Of a stretch of 64,000 nt of DNA, positions 59,500 through 64,000 are shown piece after piece. The DNA is from Cocos nucifera (lineage: Eukaryota > Streptophyta > Magnoliopsida > Arecales > Arecaceae): the NCBI GenBank assembly GCA_006176705.1, contig QRFJ01000369.1:496001-560000 (forward strand). The letters run 5' to 3'. How positions within the stretch are numbered: the first letter of the stretch is position 1; each line of letters begins with the position of its first letter. The translations under genes were made by a program, and so were the position numbers. The notes under the pieces were generated by a model that was not told where the DNA came from, ran no database searches, and worked only from the letters and a program-made list of their open reading frames with translations.

Positions 59500-59524
59500 T
59501 ATTTTGCTGGTTCGGAATGTTACA

Positions 59525-60278
59525 TTTTTGCTATATAAAGCATGACTCGGAGAGAATAAAGATAGACTCGAATGTCTTGGAGAAGAAAGAGGAGGCAGCG
59601 TTGGACTAGAGGTTGGAGGCAAAGATGATCTTGCAAGTAAAAAAAAAATACGTATATTCTAAGTATTTTAACTTTGGTGGCAGAGGACTTGTGGCTCCTT
59701 TAGTGTGCGACGGTTCTTTGTCCCACCTCCTGCACCCTCTCCTCTCTATCGGGACTTACCAAAAACAAAGTTTCTCGTCCTCCCCGCGGCAACCTCCCTG
59801 CCCCTAACTTTGGTCGTGTCTATCAACCCCCCCCCACCTTTCACATAAAAAAATCTCCCCATATCATTGCGTCTACATCGCTACACCCCAACCCCCTATG
59901 GCACCCCCGGAGCCCACCCCGCTGGTCCGCCCCCCCCTACCGTCGCCACAAAAAAAAAGGTTTTCCCGTCGAACCCCCCCAGTGCCCTCGATTTGTGCCC
60001 CATCCTTCGCAGCACCATAGTCTCGCACTCGTCTCCAAAAAAAAAAAAGCATGTGTTCATCTCGTGATTTCATGAAATCATGGTTCCATCCTATGATTTC
60101 ATGAAATCACCATGTCAGTATCGAAGCCTGCAACAGTTGGCCGATATAGCAACGTGGCTCCACAGCATGCAACGTCCATCTGAGCGTCGAAGCTTGTAGC
60201 GGTGGAGTCGCACAAGGGTGTCTGTGGCATTGGTATCCATCCGTATAGCTAGTCTGGCCATAGTGGCGGAGTCCCACC
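59525..60278. repeat. Left arm of inverted-repeat pair, C-rich non-coding
   Basis: 59574-59690 (GAAGAAAGAGGAGGCAGCG, AGGCAAAGATGATC, CTAAGTATTTTAACTTTG words) is the inverted counterpart of 62610-62722. The rest is C-rich with homopolymers (59825-59840, 59930-60000) and holds a tandem pair of GATTTCATGAAATCA at 60065 and 60096. Short open stretches are compositional. No gene. Confidence 0.7.
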
Positions 60279-62060
60279 GTTGAGAATTGTATTCCAAAGT
60301 CAATTGTCAGTCTATTAATGGTTGAGCTTATTTATATAAATATATATGAATTAATTATTAATAAATATTATTTAGCTTTTTCATCATAAATTGTGCATCT
60401 TTTTTTAACAAACTCTAGTATTGTGATGAAGTGCTTAGGACTATTTAAAATCGATAAAGGAGGATTTATCGTTTAGTTCTTAAACCTGTTCGTGACCAAA
60501 TGATGCGTCATTAAATAAGACGATGATGTTTATTAAGTATAGGTCATTGTGTGCCATGTTGGTTCGTTATCCTCATAACCAAGAAGTATGTGACACTCGT
60601 ATGGCATATAGGTGAGATATAGGAGTACATCGTCACCAAATAATACTCACCTGCTGAATGCTCTACTATCAAAAGCAACTAGCAAAGAGTATGGGCATGA
60701 GTATCCCTCAGACCTGAAATTACCATGGTGACTTGCAAGCAATCCATTGTACTTTGGTATTGGACTATCTATATTTATAATACAATGACAAAAAGTTACT
60801 GCATACAGTCAGGTACGTACGAAGTCTATGTATGAGTCAAGATATAATTGACCCCTCTAGACTATTGAAGATAATGTATCACTATATTTCAATTAGTAAA
60901 GCCTTGGCTAGGGTAATCTATGTGATGGATTTGAAATGTTGAAATACAATATGGATGACTCAATCAAGGTTGACAGCAAATCCTAAATCATCTTGAGCAT
61001 TTAGGATCAAATGGATGAATCATGCGGTAACCATATGCTGAGGTTCTTGAATATTGCTTTGCAAATATTCAATCCATCAAGATGTCGGAAACCATTGCTA
61101 GATAGTAACTTTGATTAGTATAGAAAATTGTTCCCATGTTACCGACTTAGTGTTCAAACTTATGGAGTCATGCATTAAGTCAAATAAAGTAGGAAGGAAT
61201 TGACCTAAAGTCTATGTGTTTGATTTAGAAGTACGAGACTTGATTGAGCATATAGATTTATTTAATTAAGAATTAAGTTATAAGTTATATGAAATTAAAT
61301 ATTGGCTATGTCAAGCTAGCACTTGACATGAGATGCAGATTTAATTTCGGAGATGAATTTTATCGGATCGATGATCTAAGAATTTTTGAAAGAATAATTT
61401 CAAGTTCAAATTATTTTAGATCAGATCTAATCTGATTAGGCTTGATTTAAATTACAGCTAATTGGGTTAATGGGTCAAGTTAGACTTGTACCTAAATCCT
61501 AATTAGATTAGGTTCAGCAGTCTTTCGAATTTGGTTTGAATCAGATTCAAATTAAATTCGGTGAACCCAAACTTGAACCTAATTAGATTAGGCTCTTTAA
61601 GCCACATAAACCAGGGTTTCTCTCTCATCATGATGAACCAAGAGGGAGTAGGGGCGTTGGGATTGGCACCTCTTTCTTAGGGCATGCGGCACGTGGATAG
61701 GATCAATGAGTTGACATTTCTCCTAATTGATTTAGAACTTCTCATATTTATGGAAACGTGATTCCTAACCAAAATAGGATTTTGACCGAACCTAGGATTC
61801 TTTGTCCGTAAAAGAAGAGGATCCCTAGGCGTGTGAGATATGCAACCCAGAGGCAATCAAGAGAGAAAGAGAAAGCTAGAGAGTTTTTGTGGGCATGAGC
61901 AAGGCTTGGGCGCCCTCCTCTTGGCCGTCCCTTTCTTGGGCATTCTCATCTCAAGCGTGATAATCCAGTGGCATGGGGCATCTTCTCTTAGCTTGGAATC
62001 TGATCTTAAGATTTTTTTTTCAGTAGAGTTCTCCATCATTTCTTTCTGTTGAGTTTGACG
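60279..62060 (+). repeat. Angela LTR (solo or truncated), plus orientation
   Basis: Begins (C)GTTGAGAATTGTATTCC and follows the order of the Angela A LTR: ATGGTTGAGCT, GATGAAGTGCTTAGGACTA, GGTCATTGTGTGCCAT, GGTGACTTGCAAGCAA, and a GATTTGAAATG segment near 60930. From about 61200 the similarity becomes weak. No internal Angela sequence follows, so it is a solo or 3'-truncated copy. The right end is not defined. Confidence 0.75.
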
Positions 62061-62740
62061 TATGCGCAAAATAGAGAATTTGCACGTCCATATCTTGCAA
62101 AACATCAGAAGTTTTCATTCTTAATTTAATTTTTTACTATAAAATTAATATATACTTTCATATTTAATATAAAAATTATTAAAAAATATATATTTATTAT
62201 TTTTTAATTTTTAATTGTAAACCAAAAGCATATTTTTTTCTTCACCCACGCCACCGCCGCCAAACATTGACGGGCGACAGTGACGTCAGATGTCGAACCA
62301 TATGCATGTAACTTTTGTTTGAGCAACGGTGATGCTTGGCGGCATCCATCTGAGCATTGGAACCCATGGTAGAGGAGTCAAGCGAGGGCATCTGCAGTGA
62401 GCTAGCAGTCGTTTTCATGGTGCTGAAGAGAATAGTTTTCGTTAACTTAGAGGGTCCACCAAAAGTATTAAGTAAAAAAATTATCTGAGATAATCATTAC
62501 AAATCTCGTCGGGAAATCATAAAAGTCTTCCTCACTTAAAGCCTCTGTGGGTAATTATTTATTGAAGAGCGGAGGAATAATTAGAATAAAACAAAATGAG
62601 ATTTCTTACAAAGTTAAAATATTTAGGATACACATAAATTTTTTTTTTACTTGGTGGATCATTTTTGCCTCTGACCTCTGGCCCGACGCCGCCTCCTCTT
62701 TCTTCCTCAGGACATCTGAGCCTATCTTTGCTCCCCCCAA
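62061..62740. repeat. Right arm of inverted-repeat pair and flank
   Basis: 62610-62722 is the inverted counterpart of 59574-59690. A separate block, 62347-62430 (CATCTGAGCATTGGAACCC), is a direct, imperfect repeat of 60169-60260 (CATCTGAGCGTCGAAGC). 62100-62240 is AT-rich. No coding. Confidence 0.65.
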
Positions 62741-64000
62741 GTCTAACCAGTGTGCTCCACATGGCAAATAGATGCCACGCATTATAAAAAAAAAAAATAA
62801 AACATCCACCCCTACCCCTTGATGCCACGTATCATTAAAAAAATAAAAATAAAAATAACCACGGAAACAACCCCCTCCCCCATCACCTCACCACCCAACC
62901 CAACGCCACCAAAAATAAAAAATAAGAAAAAGGCTCGGTGCCAATGCCACGAGAAATCCAAAAAAAAAAAACACTAACACTGATCCTCCCTAACTCCTCC
63001 TGAGAATATTCTCATATTTTTAAGATAAAAAAATTATTTTTCTATAAATAATATTTATCCATAAAATAAAAAAAAATTTATCCATCTAAGAAAAATAAAA
63101 TAAATATTTAATTTTATACCTAAAATATCCTATCATCATTTTTAATATTTTTATCATTTAATATTTAATAACTTAGCTATTCATTTTTTTAAATCTAAAA
63201 AATATAAGAGATATTATAGAAAATATGAATAAATTTTAACAACAAAAAATAATAATATAAAAGAATATGGATAGCAGATTTCATAGTAACTTATCTATGC
63301 ATAAAAAAATATAGATAAACTTTTTTTTATTTAAATATTATTTAAAAAAATATTTATCTAAAAAAATATAAATTTTTAGATAAATATTTTATCTATAAAA
63401 GAACAACTCCAAAAGAAAAAATCCCTAGCCACACCTCCCCCATCCCGCGTAATAAGAGAAAAAAAACCCCATCCCCGATCACCGTATAGATCCTCCCCCA
63501 TCCTACAGATACCATGGACCAGCCTTAATAAACTTGCATGTTGGGCCCGTGATGTTACTGAAATTATGGGCCCAACATCACTAAAATCGCAGCCCAAAAT
63601 TACGAGCGTCTGGTTCCACTGTTCCACGCAAGTGGCAAGCCGGCCTTTGAAATCATGGGTATAACCCACGATTTCAGATGAGGTGGCAAATACAGAGTTG
63701 AATCTACGATTTTGATGTGAACATTATTTTTAAAAATAAGATTTAAATAAGATATTTTCAGTATAAAATAATAAAAAAATATTGTTTTAAAAAAAATCCT
63801 AGTAGACACCACATTCTTTATCGTTTTGTATAGCCTAAAGCAATGATTCAAGATGGACGGGAGACCATCCCATTATTGTCCCGGGATATCTTGATATATT
63901 CTTAATCTCAAATATCATAATAAAAAGTAATAATAACATTTCTTATATTATAAAAAAATTAAAATAATTTTATTTCATAAAATTTAAAGTCTACGTTGGA
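62741..64000. other. AT-rich and homopolymer-rich non-coding DNA
   Basis: Contains a poly-A run at 62787-62798, C-rich blocks (62870-62910, 63430-63500) and AT-rich stretches. At 63650-63688 the palindrome TGAAATCATGGGT/ACCCACGATTTCA (three-base spacer) repeats the motif seen near 24190 and 60065. The short open stretches show no known family. Confidence 0.55.

Larger units (their letters stand above)
57594..59524 (-). repeat. LTR of another family, minus orientation, with a gap
   Basis: The right end, read as complement, is TGTAACATTCCGAACC at 59524; the left end complement reads GGTAAGACCTTACA at 57594. The part 58920-59474 resembles the inverted solo LTR at 47328. The left part has a series of CTCATATGA words. 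No internal region and no matching target duplication were found. The 25-N gap lies near its start. Confidence 0.65.

Noticed and set aside
61840..62105. Possible small gene on either strand
   Set aside because: Falls in the Angela LTR/flank, overlapping in opposite strands, with no conserved motif.

Overview
The window is repeat-dense plant nuclear DNA with no intact host gene that I can support. Nearly every recognisable protein segment belongs to a transposable element: Ty1/copia (Tork-like and Angela/BARE-like), Ty3/gypsy of the Tat type, a Mutator-like element (MULE) and a CACTA (En/Spm) element. All are broken by stops, frameshifts or insertions. The mix, with 2.2-2.7 kb Angela LTRs and a Tat gypsy, points to an angiosperm, probably a monocot and possibly a palm; the species is inference. 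A run of 25 N at 59475-59499 shows this is a scaffold with a gap. I saw no tRNA, rRNA or CRISPR.

Layout, left to right. 1-1300 is LTR-like sequence with a TATA box. 1301-4022 is the 3' half of a Tork-like copia (integrase end, RT, RNase H, LTR-like tail). 4023-23874 is a Tat gypsy on the plus strand: gag, protease and the start of RT, then a 9,995-bp Angela copia (6062-16056) inserted inside RT with a 5-bp target duplication, then the rest of RT, RNase H and integrase. Its 3' side is broken again by a pol-deleted Tork-like copia (19121-22120) and ends in an LTR at about 23155-23874. 23875-29161 holds a plus-strand MULE transposase pseudogene followed at once by a plant mobile domain (PMD) pseudogene.

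29162-57593 is a second Angela copia on the minus strand, split by three elements: a 3,375-bp non-autonomous LTR element inside its 3' LTR (31833-35207, perfect AATAG duplication); an 8,142-bp gag-only LTR element inside RT (36739-44880); and a CACTA element between RT and integrase (45088-55278), which itself carries a solo LTR (47328-48402, perfect TCATC duplication). 57594-59524 is an LTR of another family with the gap in it. 59525-62740 is an Angela LTR flanked by inverted-repeat arms. 62741-64000 is AT-rich and homopolymer-rich DNA.

The content is best read as stratigraphy: target duplications and split reading frames give an insertion order. The points most worth following are the MULE-PMD neighbours, stop codons that fall at expected Trp and Gln positions, an Angela family with a conserved non-coding leader where gag should be, a roughly 1.2-kb inverted repeat in the CACTA end, and a palindrome-rich GAGCCGGCTCGA-type module shared by LTRs of different families. 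I did not find a convincing new functional system.
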